A stretch of DNA of 64,000 bases. It comes from CAZFVY01 sp964522665. GTDB taxonomy: Bacteria > Verrucomicrobiota > Verrucomicrobiia > Limisphaerales > CAZFVY01. A program made the translations under genes and the position numbers. The notes beneath the pieces were generated by a model. It was not told the origin of the DNA, made no database searches, and was given only the letters and a program-made list of their open reading frames with translations. Each line of letters opens with the position of its first letter. The stretch's first letter is position 1. This document shows, piece after piece, positions 46,601-46,683 of the stretch. Location of the stretch: the NCBI GenBank assembly GCA_964522665.1, contig CAZFVY010000003.1, forward strand, positions 62,001 through 126,000. The letters are read 5' to 3'.

Positions 46601-46683
46601 GCCTCCTGCGCCTGGAGGCGCGCCTGCATCTCGTCGAGCTTCAGCAGCGTCGCTTTGATCAAATCACGATGGTTCTCGCTCAT
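13675..46683 (-). CDS. Giant hybrid PKS-NRPS, 11,002 aa: KS-AT-ACP-aminotransferase plus eight NRPS modules
   Basis: Roughly 1.2 MDa. PKS part: coiled N-terminus; KS (Cys205, His340, His379); AT with GHSVGEY (Ser654) and HAFH (754), the malonyl-CoA type; ACP (Ser1008); PLP aminotransferase (about 1178-1628, Lys1464). NRPS part by module, with A signatures read by eye: 1 C-A(DLFNNGLVYK, Ala-like)-PCP Ser2656; 2 C-A(DVWHVSLVDK, Ser)-PCP Ser3728 (LGGDSI); 3 C of the YPLTxLQxGM type-A(DATKIGEVGK, Asn-like)-PCP Ser4812; 4 C-C-A(DFWNIGMVHK, Thr)-PCP Ser6302; 5 C-A(DASTVAAVCK, Tyr) with inserted methyltransferase-PCP Ser7694; 6 C-A(VDSVVSLGDK, beta-Ala-like)-PCP Ser8756; 7 C-A(DPRVFVLRAK, Lys2-like)-PCP Ser9876 (RGGHSL); 8 C-A(DSALIAEVWK, unassigned)-PCP Ser10940. 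It ends in an acidic tail that may dock to the next protein. Start and stop lie in ATGA overlaps with both neighbours. It has no E or TE domain. Confidence 0.96.
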   Translation of the reverse strand: MSENHRDLIKATLLKLDEMQARLQAQEAARTEPIAIVGLACRAPGGARDPESYWELLKNGVDAIREAPRDRWDIDAFYDPDPDAPGKICSRFGGFLDSIDQFDPSFFRVSEREAELMDPQQRLLLETAWEALERANIVPETLHGSLSGVFIGITRCDYGMSHLLAEDAGGICAYSGTGAALGVAAGRISFTLGLTGPSFIVDTACSSSLVALHLACESLRRKECNLALSGGANLLIRPELSINFSKARMLAPDGRCKTFDARADGIALGEGVGMIVLKRLSDAQAAGDPIVAVIRGSAVNQDGPSGGLTVPHGPAQERVIRQALAQAGLAPGAVSYVEAHGTGTPLGDPIELGALGKVFHERAAEQPLLVASLKTNFGHLEAASGTLGVIKLALMLQHRQIPPHLHFKTPNPRVPWLELRVRIPTELTPWLAGPGQRRVGGVSNFGVSGTNAHVVLEEAPPPAPTPASERERPLHLLALSARSPETLLATAEAYRTFLVGHSELPNVCFTANTRRTQFPRRLGLVAATTEEMRARLDEFVQRRQPTASSRPEARSGPAPRVAFLFTGQGAQYPGMGRQLYETSPTFRRALDRCAAVLDPLLERPLLDALYPTDDSRRLLHETAYAQPAIFALEYALAELWRSWGVKPDVVLGHSVGEYAAACVAGVFSLEEGLRLIAKRGRLMQALPRNGAMFAVFTSLERVERALGPYADRVAIAAVNGPEQVVISGERLAVEQIVATLAAEGITARSLEVSHAFHSPLLDPMLDDLQRAAALVTCRAPALPLITNLTGQPLAEGAIQDAAYWRQHSRQPVQFARGLSALLAGGPVICVELGPKPILTALAKRLDAQPIAWTPSLERAGHDWETLLGSIAELYVHGVKIDWAGFDQDYPRRAVQAPSYPFQRKRYWLADGFPIRPRSSTIPGGNVAPAAALAGPAFAPTPPSMPALASIEPLALNANRRSQTNGAPAPDDRRAAVQAGLQSVFGKLMRLDAGEIDPAAPFLELGADSLALLEAIRLIQEQFGVKLAIRQFFEEVSSLNALTEYLVTRLPEPAPEPEPVVVAADPPRPEAGATAPVASLIAPPANASALERIIAAQLELMAKQIALLQAFPASGAQSLAQLESMARQLAQAHSAAPVQPTKPSPSDPAPGASVQPAAAPATGDNRLSPLRALNAPKKSSARLTPRQETHLAELITRYVHRTRRSKDLAQQTRPLLADSRASFGFRFSTKELLYPITSHEAFGSRFRDVDGNDYVDVTMGFGVLLFGNHPEFITRAVEAELRRGIQMGPRSDLVPRVAALFTEITGTERVAFNNSGTEAVMTAIRLARTKTGRARVAMFDGSYHGHSDGTLISSRITGLEVESYPLAPGVPAGVAENVLVLKYGAPESLEILRARRHELAAILVEPVQSRNPDLQPWAFLRELRELASEAGAALIFDEMISGFRAHPRGVQALCGVEPDLTTYGKVVGGGLPIGAIAGKRAWLDAVDGGTWQYGDRSFPAAEKTYFAGTFCQHPLVMAAALAALEHLRARGPELQEQLNQRTAELARTLNVWLEQEGHPIRVAHFASWFLFRSTADLELFFYHLVERGVYICEGRTCFLSTAHTEEDIAWVIRAVKESAQALREGGFLPERDIASSSDHAASPLAPPPRNGQPAARDANLFPLSEAQRQLWILMQLDPEGSLAYNNPSAVRLRGPLRWDILRQAAQRVAERHQALNLTLSADGQSQCSRPPEAAPTRLIDFSTEPAETRDAVVKAWLDDDSRKPMDLANGPVFQVQLLRLEEESHVLVVNTHHLLADGWSMALILRELSVTYSALCRGEAAPTERPMPFSEFIRWQSEQAETPEFRTHEAYWLAQFRSPAPTLALPIPGKRPPFRAYRGRRETITLEREQVAALQRYATRHECTLFMVFFAAYGAWLHRVTGQDDVVIGTPTAGRSLAGSESVVGYCTHLLPIRSPGADNPTFGAYLKRVRGILLDAYEHEAYPFASLLNKLALGSDPSRSPLVSTVFNFEVPAVPAMFGLELDSFDYPIHFVPFDLTLTVMSRAGVHYLDCDYNSDLFDAPAIARLMGQFQNFLRRVTAPGQPDPRLSELPLLGDAEWQTLRSWNETAQPYPADRPVREWFEAQAKRTPERTALVVGGERWTYRELNQRANQIGHYLRKLGVGPDLLVGICLERTGSMIAAMLGALKAGGAYVPLDPGYPLERLAYILTASQAPVVITERSLATLLPASGARVVCLEDDDAAIRQCRLSNPSPVNHARNLAYVIFTSGSTGLPKGVALENRNVSAFLTWVNDTFSAEEMSGVLASTSICFDLSVFEVFGTLSVGGKIILAKDALALPALPARDEVTLVNTVPSAMRELVRDGSLPQSVQVANLGGEAVPGALARQLYELPHVRKVFDLYGPTEDTVYSTYALLEPRDEREPVIGRPLPNSRAYILDEYFQPVPIGIVGELYLAGDGLARGYFGRPDLTAERFLPDPFSGQPGGRLYVTGDLARFRPDGNIEYLGRADFQVKIRGFRIELSEIEAALARHPGIRETVVVARKQPGGDPAAPDWALAAYLVAREGPSPVAFELRAFLKRTLPDYMVPAAFVQLEALPLTANGKVDRKALPAPDLPEGEAAYVAPRSATEDLLAGVWSRILGRTQVSVEGNFFELGGHSLLGARVISRIRELFRVELPLRAIFEAPTLRELAERIDAGRQTRPPLAPPLRAIARADEIPLSFAQQRLWFLDRLEGPNATYNMPFAARLTGALDAPALERGLTEIVRRHEVLRTNFRDVEGRGTQVIHARGDCPLLVLDWTELDAAAQARDLAALLRDEALRPFELSADRLLRATLVRLGAESHVLLLTLHHIVADGWSTSVLARELTAIYDALVNGKPSPLPALAIQYADYAGWQREWLRGEALQSLVGYWQTQLADAPSLSAPPPDRPRPPVQSHRGRAIRFRLNAELTAGLEQLSRETGTTLFMTVLSGLATLLARSCGQDEVVIGAPNANRNRAEIEPLIGFFVNVLPLRIKLPGAATTRELLADVRQVCLDAYAHQDLPFERLVDELGLERNLSHPPVFQVTLEFLNVPVTQMALGRATLTELERESRISKFDLAVSVEELGTELAGTFEYNTDLYDAATVERLIQRFNSILAGMVTNPERRVAELPMFDANERARLLAGSNGVAAAYPPDVTLPALFEAQVARTPDRVALVFEGQRLTYAELNRRANQLAHRLRRSGVGPDALVAVYMERSFELVVSLYAILKAGGAYVPLDPENPIDRVAFMAAEAGARVVLTQTRLAGQFPAGAGELIVLDAGWAAIEGESDAHLVGATAPENLAYAIYTSGSTGAPKGAMNTHAGICNRLFWMQDAYRLEAHDVVLQKTPYSFDVSVWEFFWPLLVGARLAIAKPGGHRDGAYLAELIARERVTVLHFVPPMLDAFLDEADATLCASLEQVVCSGEALPFALQERFFQRFARVKLHNLYGPTEAAVDVTYWQCEPKSARRFVPIGRPISNLRIYILDPSLQPTPVGVPGELYIGGVGVARGYLNRPELTAEKFVPDPFGGLDGQGAPGGRLYRTGDLARYLADDRGEPGPIEFLGRADHQVKVRGFRIELGEIETALNQALAAGKAVVLARSEGTGKRLVAFIATGGAAEPRSADLRAALKRSLPEYMVPSEFVFVESFPLSPNGKLDRKALAQRASGRGQEAAEHIAPRNSTEELLCAIWQDVLQVPRVGVERNFFALGGDSILSIRVLARLKRAGLTASLAQLFQYPTVAELAAALESPAPGAGPAAPLTEPFSLVPLEEREGLRAGFADAYPLTQLQAGMFYHSLQSPGTVVYHDVFSFRLGARLELSTLHDALRGVVARHPALRTSFLHATGREPLQRVHAAVATALPAADLSQLSRDEQRRAVETWIEEEKQRPFDWEQPPLWRFQIHICGPDSFYLTLSFHHAILDGWSVALLLTELFQDYFARLEARPPVEPSPVRLSFRDFVALERASLAEDASRAFWIDLLAGCSNTPLPRWRQANVTADSTIQVGQCDVRLSRAVSDGLKRSAARAGVPIKSALLAAHLRALSALANKDDVLTGLVANGRSEDADGERVLGLFLNTLPFRQRLDGGSWVELARAVWDNERRLLPHRRFPLFAIQRELGGAALFETAFNFIHFHVYQGAVKPGQLEVLESRIFEKTSFVFTANFSVDFKTEQIQLQLSYDPAALPATQVEAAAELYSSILEAMALDPDGRYDAPSLLPPLERETVLKTWNAESHPFPAHPTVVHWFDAQARLSPSAVAVSSKGHNVSFAELNRRANRLAHQLRRLGAGSETLVAIHLSRSIELIVALLATLKAGAAFVPLDTSYPAERLGYMLEDSRAAVLLTDQSITSLAARFAGPIICLDSDAAEPAAEDAVDLAPTAAPDNLAYVIYTSGSTGKPKGTLLSHRGLVNYLNWCVENYTLNAGDGAPLHSPIGFDATITTLLAPLVAGRRILILPDATPIEALEELLLTPVQLSFLKLAPAHLEILRRRLDGRPVAAKIGSLIVGGEALHEHQLTYWREQLPGSRLFNEYGPTETVVGCCVYNAAAEPPASPSVPIGKPIWNTPMYVLDHRLQPVPVGTPGELYIGGPQVARGYLGRPDLTAEKFVPDPFADGGRLYRTGDLARWLPGDDELSPRLDFLGRADHQIKIRGFRVELGEIEAALGELNGVSEAVAQARAETSVNGGAENLFLVAFLLPAAGASLDVKSLRDGLKPKLPDYMIPSVFVILQTLPLTPNGKVDHDALAKAPLPGAAERGLVRGYVPPANAIEELATVIWSDVLGVARVGALDNFFELGGHSLTATQVVSQAQRQFGVRIPLASLLEAESLRDFARSIAAALGQNEALPPIGRASREGRLELSYAQARLWVAAQLAGSAAEYNISAALRLDGPLDAGALERAVAEIGRRHEALRTNFVVVDGQPTQVIAPTLRGPLELVDLSGLEPAERAREVQRRAEAENFHAFDLAAEPLLRVVLLREAPRAHVLLATMHHLVSDGWSIGVLARELGALYDACHVGAASPLPELAAQYADYAHWQRQWLSGDHLRGQLDYWRRQLAGANGRLNLPRARTGRTGTGRVSFALSAALTDGLKALARRTQTTPFMALLSGLGALLARTSGQEDFNVGAPVANRNRQELEPLIGFFVNLLALRLDLRGEPTFRQALERVRQTVLGAQANQDLPFERLVDELYPQRESGPLFEVMVIHDAPAPDLALAGLTVRPLESDRPLSLGARSDLDLYWSEEAGQLRGLFCFPAERFEPETIQRLSENFAALLAGAVADPDQPIGQLAVGDLRLPPLTRLAADSGALSPHQERLWFIDRFERANVYAASPIYHNIPLLLRWDGPVDVARLEQAVLTLSQRHAAWRTRVLAQGEALEQVIDPTARVPLAWLPPATDTLSAALAEASRPFDLPTELPVRAAWLPDDAGGWLVLTLHHLLADRRSAELLARELVALYRGQTLAEPAVRYLDYAAWQRALPAASRERLLLYWRWQLRGRLAALDLPTDRPRPAIHTYTAARLEFALPTDLVHRLDELAARAPATAWLLAAFKALLRAYARQDEIVVGTSDPGRRDQPTRSIVGPLANLVVLRSHLRADQTLGQLAERLGRDLAQAHAHRELPFDELVLELKPEKDMSRTALFDVLFEVESQELPRWDLDGTTVTCRETNLGYGKYDLNLLLRRQGGGYAGTLVYNADLFDPATAARLGRHYQRALSQLAAGGADQPLGQIAWLDAAERQAQIETWNATAAQYETGLTIHQRFERQVNQTPERIAVACAGRTLTYRELDQQANRVAHYLRAQDLQPDQLVGLCLDRSESMIVAMLGILKAGGAYLNLDPDFPPERLTFMTQDSGLRHLITSSALRERFPADQGACLLWDRDALADYSSAPVTDLAGPGHLAYCIYTSGSTGRPKGVLLEHRQVIRLMENDRFQFQFGPEDVWTLFHSFGFDFSVWEMYGALFYGGKVVVVPKAITQDPRRFLELLVQERVTVLNQVPTAFYALAAEALQAPGTNLAVRYVIFGGEALQPAQLAAWRAAYPDTRLINMYGITETTVHATFREVTPEDLRDNVSNVGGPIPTTTIYLLDPRGDLLPTGVPGEVCVGGWGLARGYLNRPELTAEKFVPDPFGREPGARLYRSGDLARYRRDGSLEFLGRIDHQVKLRGYRVELGEIESLLNRCAGVREAVVTLREEGQQLVAYVVGATDPEALRLELGRRLPGYMVPTAFVFLPALPLTASGKVDRKKLPAPRRVTEVDESQPGAWTATEEILGQIWQRLLGVEAVGRTANFFELGGHSLLAAQMVSQARAALGVELPLQAVFEAPRLSDYAARLAAAGRAGQTPAPPITRQPAGGPRPLSFAQRRLWFLEELHGPSALYNMPGAARLRGPLRRDALFQAFQEIVNRHETLRTQIASREGKPETSLKTASGFQVQFHSLAETPSSVRWAEATRQWEDAARRPFDLANDYLLRAILIELEPDDHLLALTMHHVASDGWSMVILIREFSALYQAFSAGQPSPLAELPVQYADYAVWQQQWLQGATLRKQLDYWRERLSGAPSLLALPTDRPRPVTQTYRGASLEFTVESELSAALKSVSRAGGATLFMTLYSGFAALLARYSGQDELVIGTVVGNRSRPEIEPLIGFFSNTLALRLDLSNAPTFEDLLGRARQVCLGAYAHQDVPFEMVVEEIKPQRSLQYAPVFQVAIQLLQAPAAALELSGLTLEMVGAEANTAKFDLLLAIEERDGVLQGELEYNADLFDAATAERMLERYLQLLTQAAQSPARRISEYSLLSAEERRQALVEWNQTERALPPQSTFHGLLEAQASRSPERVAVVFDGQPTPYDELNRRANRLAHYLRRLGVGPEVAVGLCLERSTERLIGLLGILKAGGAYLPLDPAYPRERLRFIADDAAFPLLVTSGPLAGNVPAGDARLVYLDRDWPEIEREPDTNPDAGDLRENLAYVIYTSGSTGQPKGVLVTHRAIANLAQAQCEGFRVRPDSRIYQFASFNFDASVSEIAMAFFAGATLDLGGSREILPGPDLARYFDEAGITHVTLPPSVLRALPGAERSPIQSLVVAGEACPNDLVRLWRQGRHFVNAYGPTEFTVCATYGECEADDAVAPIGRPIANSQIYLLDAAWQPVPQGIVGEIYLAGLPLARGYWRHPDVTAERFLPNPFSAQPGQRMYRTGDLGRWLPDGRIEYAGRVDHQVKVRGFRVELEEIEHALRLHPGIADAAVVARRAPDDTKQLAAWVTRAKRVELWPSIAEFFVYDELVYRAMATHRTRNDWYLAAFKRCLPGKTVVEIGPGPEAILSRLCLEAGAKKVYAIELLEATYHQAVATVRALGLEDRIILLHGDAARVNLPEKADYCVSEIVGAIGGSEGAAKIINQARRFLHDPSRMIPLRTVTKIAAIDLPDEFDRRFSEVAARYVERIFDQVGYRFDLRLSLKHLPLEHIISTTGVFEALDHGVETPLEGEHEICLTIQRAARVRGFLVWLTLEAEAGPAFDILRDQQSWLPVFLPVSETGIDVRAGDRVRATITRRLSENGLNPDYFIRGRVERAWGEAAEFGLESCNHRRVFQATPFYRRLFANGQIPVAPELGAESIRAFLSERLPNYMTPAAIRFLESLPLTPNGKVDRRALPEFDLGAAQAGYVAPQTRTEEALAAIWASVLRLERVGRHDHFFALGGHSLIATQVVSQIRDTFGWELPLRALFEAPTLLDLAARIDAGEVGAGARSVPIPRADRGQPLPLSFAQQRLWFLERLEQLGSAYHMVGALNLEGPLDVPALERALNEIARRHEALRAHFEEHAGQPAQIIAEPSTFRVPFARIKSASEPMTANGLAGWLDSEIARTFDLAKGPLWRVSLLDQGNDSHALLIVMHHIISDGWSMGIFVRELSRLYTAFAENQPSPMPELAIQYADFAKWQRGWLAGTELQRQLNFWRDFLSGAPEALELPTDFPRPAVESHRGKAVSFALEAELARGLKELAERNDGTIFMTLFSGFAALLSRYSGQEDLVIGSPIAGRNRSDVEPIIGLFVNMLPLRVDLAGAPTVTEMLARVRRNCLNAFQRQEVPFEKLVEAMRPGRLLGRAPLFQVAFMFQNMPLDDLKLPGLRVESIDPGSPGSKFDLSLAMAESGGELSGSLEYTPDLFAEPSIMRMITHLKRLLAAMVADAGQTVAAIDFISDEERARLAEWNQTRAAYPETATIPLQFELQAARTPDQIAIRDARTSLTFAELNRRANRLAGRLRREGVRAETPIGLCVERAVSMVVAQLGILKAGGAYVPLDPTYPRERLAFIAADAGLGLILSDARWAADATTFGGRVLPLSDEPSAFADEADANPAPLAQPDGAVYVLYTSGSTGRPKGVAGTHRITLNRLHWMQATYPYAAGEVCCQKTALNFVDSVSEIFGPLLAGAPSVILDDETVKDPRRFVAALATARVSRLVAVPSLLRALLETQSALGLALPALKLCVSSGEPLPVALARRFQELNPQTILLNLYGSTEAAGDATCYAVDGLPGADIVSIGRPIANMRAYVLDARGRQLPLGIPGELYLGGVGLARGYWGQPDLTADRFVPDSFSADVGGRLYRTGDLARILNDGRIEYQGRADHQVKIRGVRVELGEVEATLRGHPSVRDAVAVARQTTAGGASLIAYAAPVVAGELAGSELRQWLRQRLPEVMTPAEVIVLPALPLMPNGKVDRRALPEPGTARGEEPIIAPRTPAEELLAGIWAELLDRPAIGVRDNFFELGGHSLLAMQVVARVREAFGVELPVRGIFEQPTLEALAARIVETRRAGGPPEAPPIVASEIPPDARGEILRPLSYAQERLYFLDQLEGPSATYNMPLALECRGPLDAGALQRAVDEIARRHDSVRTTFRLVNGVPRQVIHAPRSLPIMRFDLRHYPAATRDADLIRLAADEAQRPFDLSRGPLLRVSLVAIAEERHALLLTAHHIISDGWSMGLLLRELATLYGAFTSGDESPLPPLPYQYTDYAEWQRRWLADEKLAPSLTYWKGKLGGELTTLALPTDRPRAPIMTFRGERCELVLPPSLSEGLAKLSQQHGATLFMTLLAAFKAQLSRLSGQTDVVVGSPIAGRPRPGLERLIGVFLNSLVLRTDLSGEPSFAQLLARVRETTLGAYEHQDLPFEKLLEELRPTRDRSRTPLFQVFFNMLNQPDSDVTVAGLEFKVMTPPELGAKFDLTLYVSPSPAGIRFDLNYNADLFDRERMAALLDQYAFLLELIAQNPAESILRFRLAAPASAPILPSPVEPLDETWRGSVPDLFAARAALAGERLAVVASDRQWSYRELQARVNRLANALGAAGLRPGDVVAIYAARTSAIPVALLGALQAGGVFLMLDPAYPDARLIDFLEPTQPKAWIQLASAGDPPPSVVTFLDQLPLKIRLVLHDDGAFENGRPTSPLAADSADLTIAYRVEVGPDDPAYVAFTSGSTGKPKGVLGRHGSLTHFMPWMAAEFQLTERDRFSMLSGIAHDPLHRDVFTPLVLGAAICVPEAEDIGPGRLARWMKQAGVTVSVMTPAMGHILTETADTFTLDEFRRVFLVGDRLTTQHVARLRRLAPGTMVVNLYGSTETQRAVGYHVVPAEIGRATVGADDAGGSVEALPLGRGMKDVQLLILNPAGRLAGIGELGEIYVRSPHLALGYLDDEPLTNAKFLVNPFTGKPSDRLYRTGDLGRYRPDGVTVFVSRADHQVKIRGFRVEPGEIESILLQHPRVRQAVVLVLEAEAGRPDAERSLAAYLQVTPQPNGASTDARGRRAADAALRRDLRRHVSAKLPDYMVPAAFVCLDELPLNPNKKVDRAALRRLPLPAPDGAVEANGSSGAPRNAVETTLARLWQEVLRGEPIGIHDNFFARGGHSLLGVRLLSRVRDQFALELPLRVIFEAPTVAQMATVIADLRGGAPAPTPALTRTPRDGSLPLSFSQQRLWFLEQLGGASAAFNLGGAVSLEGRLDAGAVRAAFAAIVNRHESLRTRFIDRDGRPEQVISSVAEFTFETSDLEALPGEAREAAWRRLLEEEAARPFDLALDPLLHVRLIRLGPTSHILSMTMHHIVSDGWSIAVLVREFSAFYQAMLSGSPAPLRELSIQYPDYAAWQRQTLSGEALRHKIDFWRLELSDAPALLELPTDRPRPAVQSHRGGACEFTISPDLTRRLKELSQQNDGTLFMTLLTGFGTLMARYSGQNDLVIGSPVANREHSELEALIGFFVNTLPLRLKFVGNPSVKESLARTRRVCLDAFARQDTPFEQLVEELQPERNLSHAPLFQVMFALQNNPSEALELPGLRLSALTRKVAFTHFDLTLLMTETDGELRGVLEFNTDIFDRASMTRLVGHYARLLAGMAGGAARPIMQVPLLLEDEIRSFESWNRADANPPRAPRVTALIETWATSEPGRVAVVCGEARLSYGELNRRANVLSALLRDRGVGPEALVAICLDRSAELLVAMLAVLKAGGAYVPLDPAYPAQRLAMIFADAGISLALTERSIAKRLLLSTPCLCVDEIDWRGVTPEAAANPAPCGVEDNRAYVIYTSGSTGKPKGVEVTHRNLSLSNLARQTYYREAPSAFLLLSSAAFDSSVAGIYWTLAGGGTLVLPKTDALQDTRALGTLLREQRVSHVLALPSLYSLLLEECEPTELASLKWVIVAGEPCPPRLIGLHRERLNAAALHNEYGPTEATVWSTVYNCREYRTGTVVPIGSPIPYWQIHVLDEHLNPAPIGVPGEIYVGGEGVARGYLHRPDLTAERFVPDFFATTPGRRLYRTGDRARFRADGALEFLGRADEQIKIRGYRVELGEIESALKAQAGVRDAVVLPVSARGAAPGRAAERLAAYLVGEPGTNVDISALRGALKRELPDFMVPSAFVILEAFPLTPNGKVDRRRLPAPDETVTGIDWVEPVGETETALASLWAELLKVEKVGATDDFFRLGGHSLLATQLVSRIRRALRVELTVAELFQEPTLRGLAARIETLRWAGAGEPFARPAGETDEDDITL
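17230..18860 (-). other. Lys2-like adenylation domain of module 7
   Basis: Residues about 9275-9818 differ from the other ten A domains. The A4 region reads GIAHDPLHRDVFTPL, a hallmark of the alpha-aminoadipate-activating domain of Lys2, in place of the usual FDxSVxE. Aligned by eye, the specificity signature is DPRVFVLRAK, 8 of 10 positions matching the Lys2 aminoadipate code DPRHFVMRAK. A3 (TSGSTGKPKG), the TGD motif and the A10 lysine (NKKVDR) are intact, so it should be active. Substrate: alpha-aminoadipate or a related omega-carboxy amino acid is the best guess. Confidence 0.75.
23943..24900 (-). other. PRMT-like methyltransferase domain inserted in a Tyr-type adenylation domain
   Basis: Residues about 7262-7580 interrupt module 5's A domain between A8 (RGFRVELEEIE) and A10 (NGKVDRR). 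The SAM-binding motif is VEIGPGPEA, followed by AGAKKVYAIE. Next comes SEIVGAIGGSE, whose two glutamates are nine residues apart, the same spacing as the double-E loop of protein arginine methyltransferases. The segment after it (FLVWLTLE..., then V.AGDRVRATI) resembles the C-terminal beta-barrel of those enzymes. Usual NRPS N-methyltransferases sit at the same place but are of another class I family. Likely role: N- or O-methylation of the Tyr residue; which one is not determined. Confidence 0.75.
27463..32022 (-). repeat. 4.56-kb duplicated NRPS module, copy in the giant PKS-NRPS
   Basis: Partner of the 8840-13399 repeat. Here it encodes most of C4, C5, A4 (Thr) and PCP4, and the first residues of C6 of the 11,002-residue protein. 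The flanking modules differ (Asn-type before, Tyr/methyltransferase after), so only this module is shared. Lack of even synonymous differences points to very recent duplication, ongoing gene conversion, or an assembly error. Confidence 0.9.
29405..32085 (-). other. Tandem condensation domains of module 4 (C4-C5)
   Basis: Two full-length condensation domains follow each other with no A or PCP between them, in front of the Thr-type A domain. The first opens with LSYAQARLW and has HHLVSDGWS. The second opens with LSPHQERLWF and has HHLLADRRS, so both histidines and the Asp remain but the usual Gly is Arg. The same pair is repeated in the terminal NRPS (about 10782-13462). The second domain may modify the chain or the Thr side chain rather than make a peptide bond. 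That is inference. Confidence 0.85.
41800..43155 (-). other. Embedded PLP-dependent aminotransferase domain (GSA/McyE type)
   Basis: Residues about 1178-1628 of the giant protein match the glutamate-1-semialdehyde aminomutase fold type used in McyE, iturin and mycosubtilin synthetases. Visible motifs are NNSGTEAV (cofactor phosphate contact), SYHGHSDG, FDEMISGFR (the Asp that holds the pyridine nitrogen) and YGKVVGGG, whose Lys1464 should form the Schiff base. It lies directly after the ACP and before the first condensation domain. It should therefore convert a beta-keto acyl-ACP into a beta-amino acyl chain before peptide extension. Confidence 0.9.
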
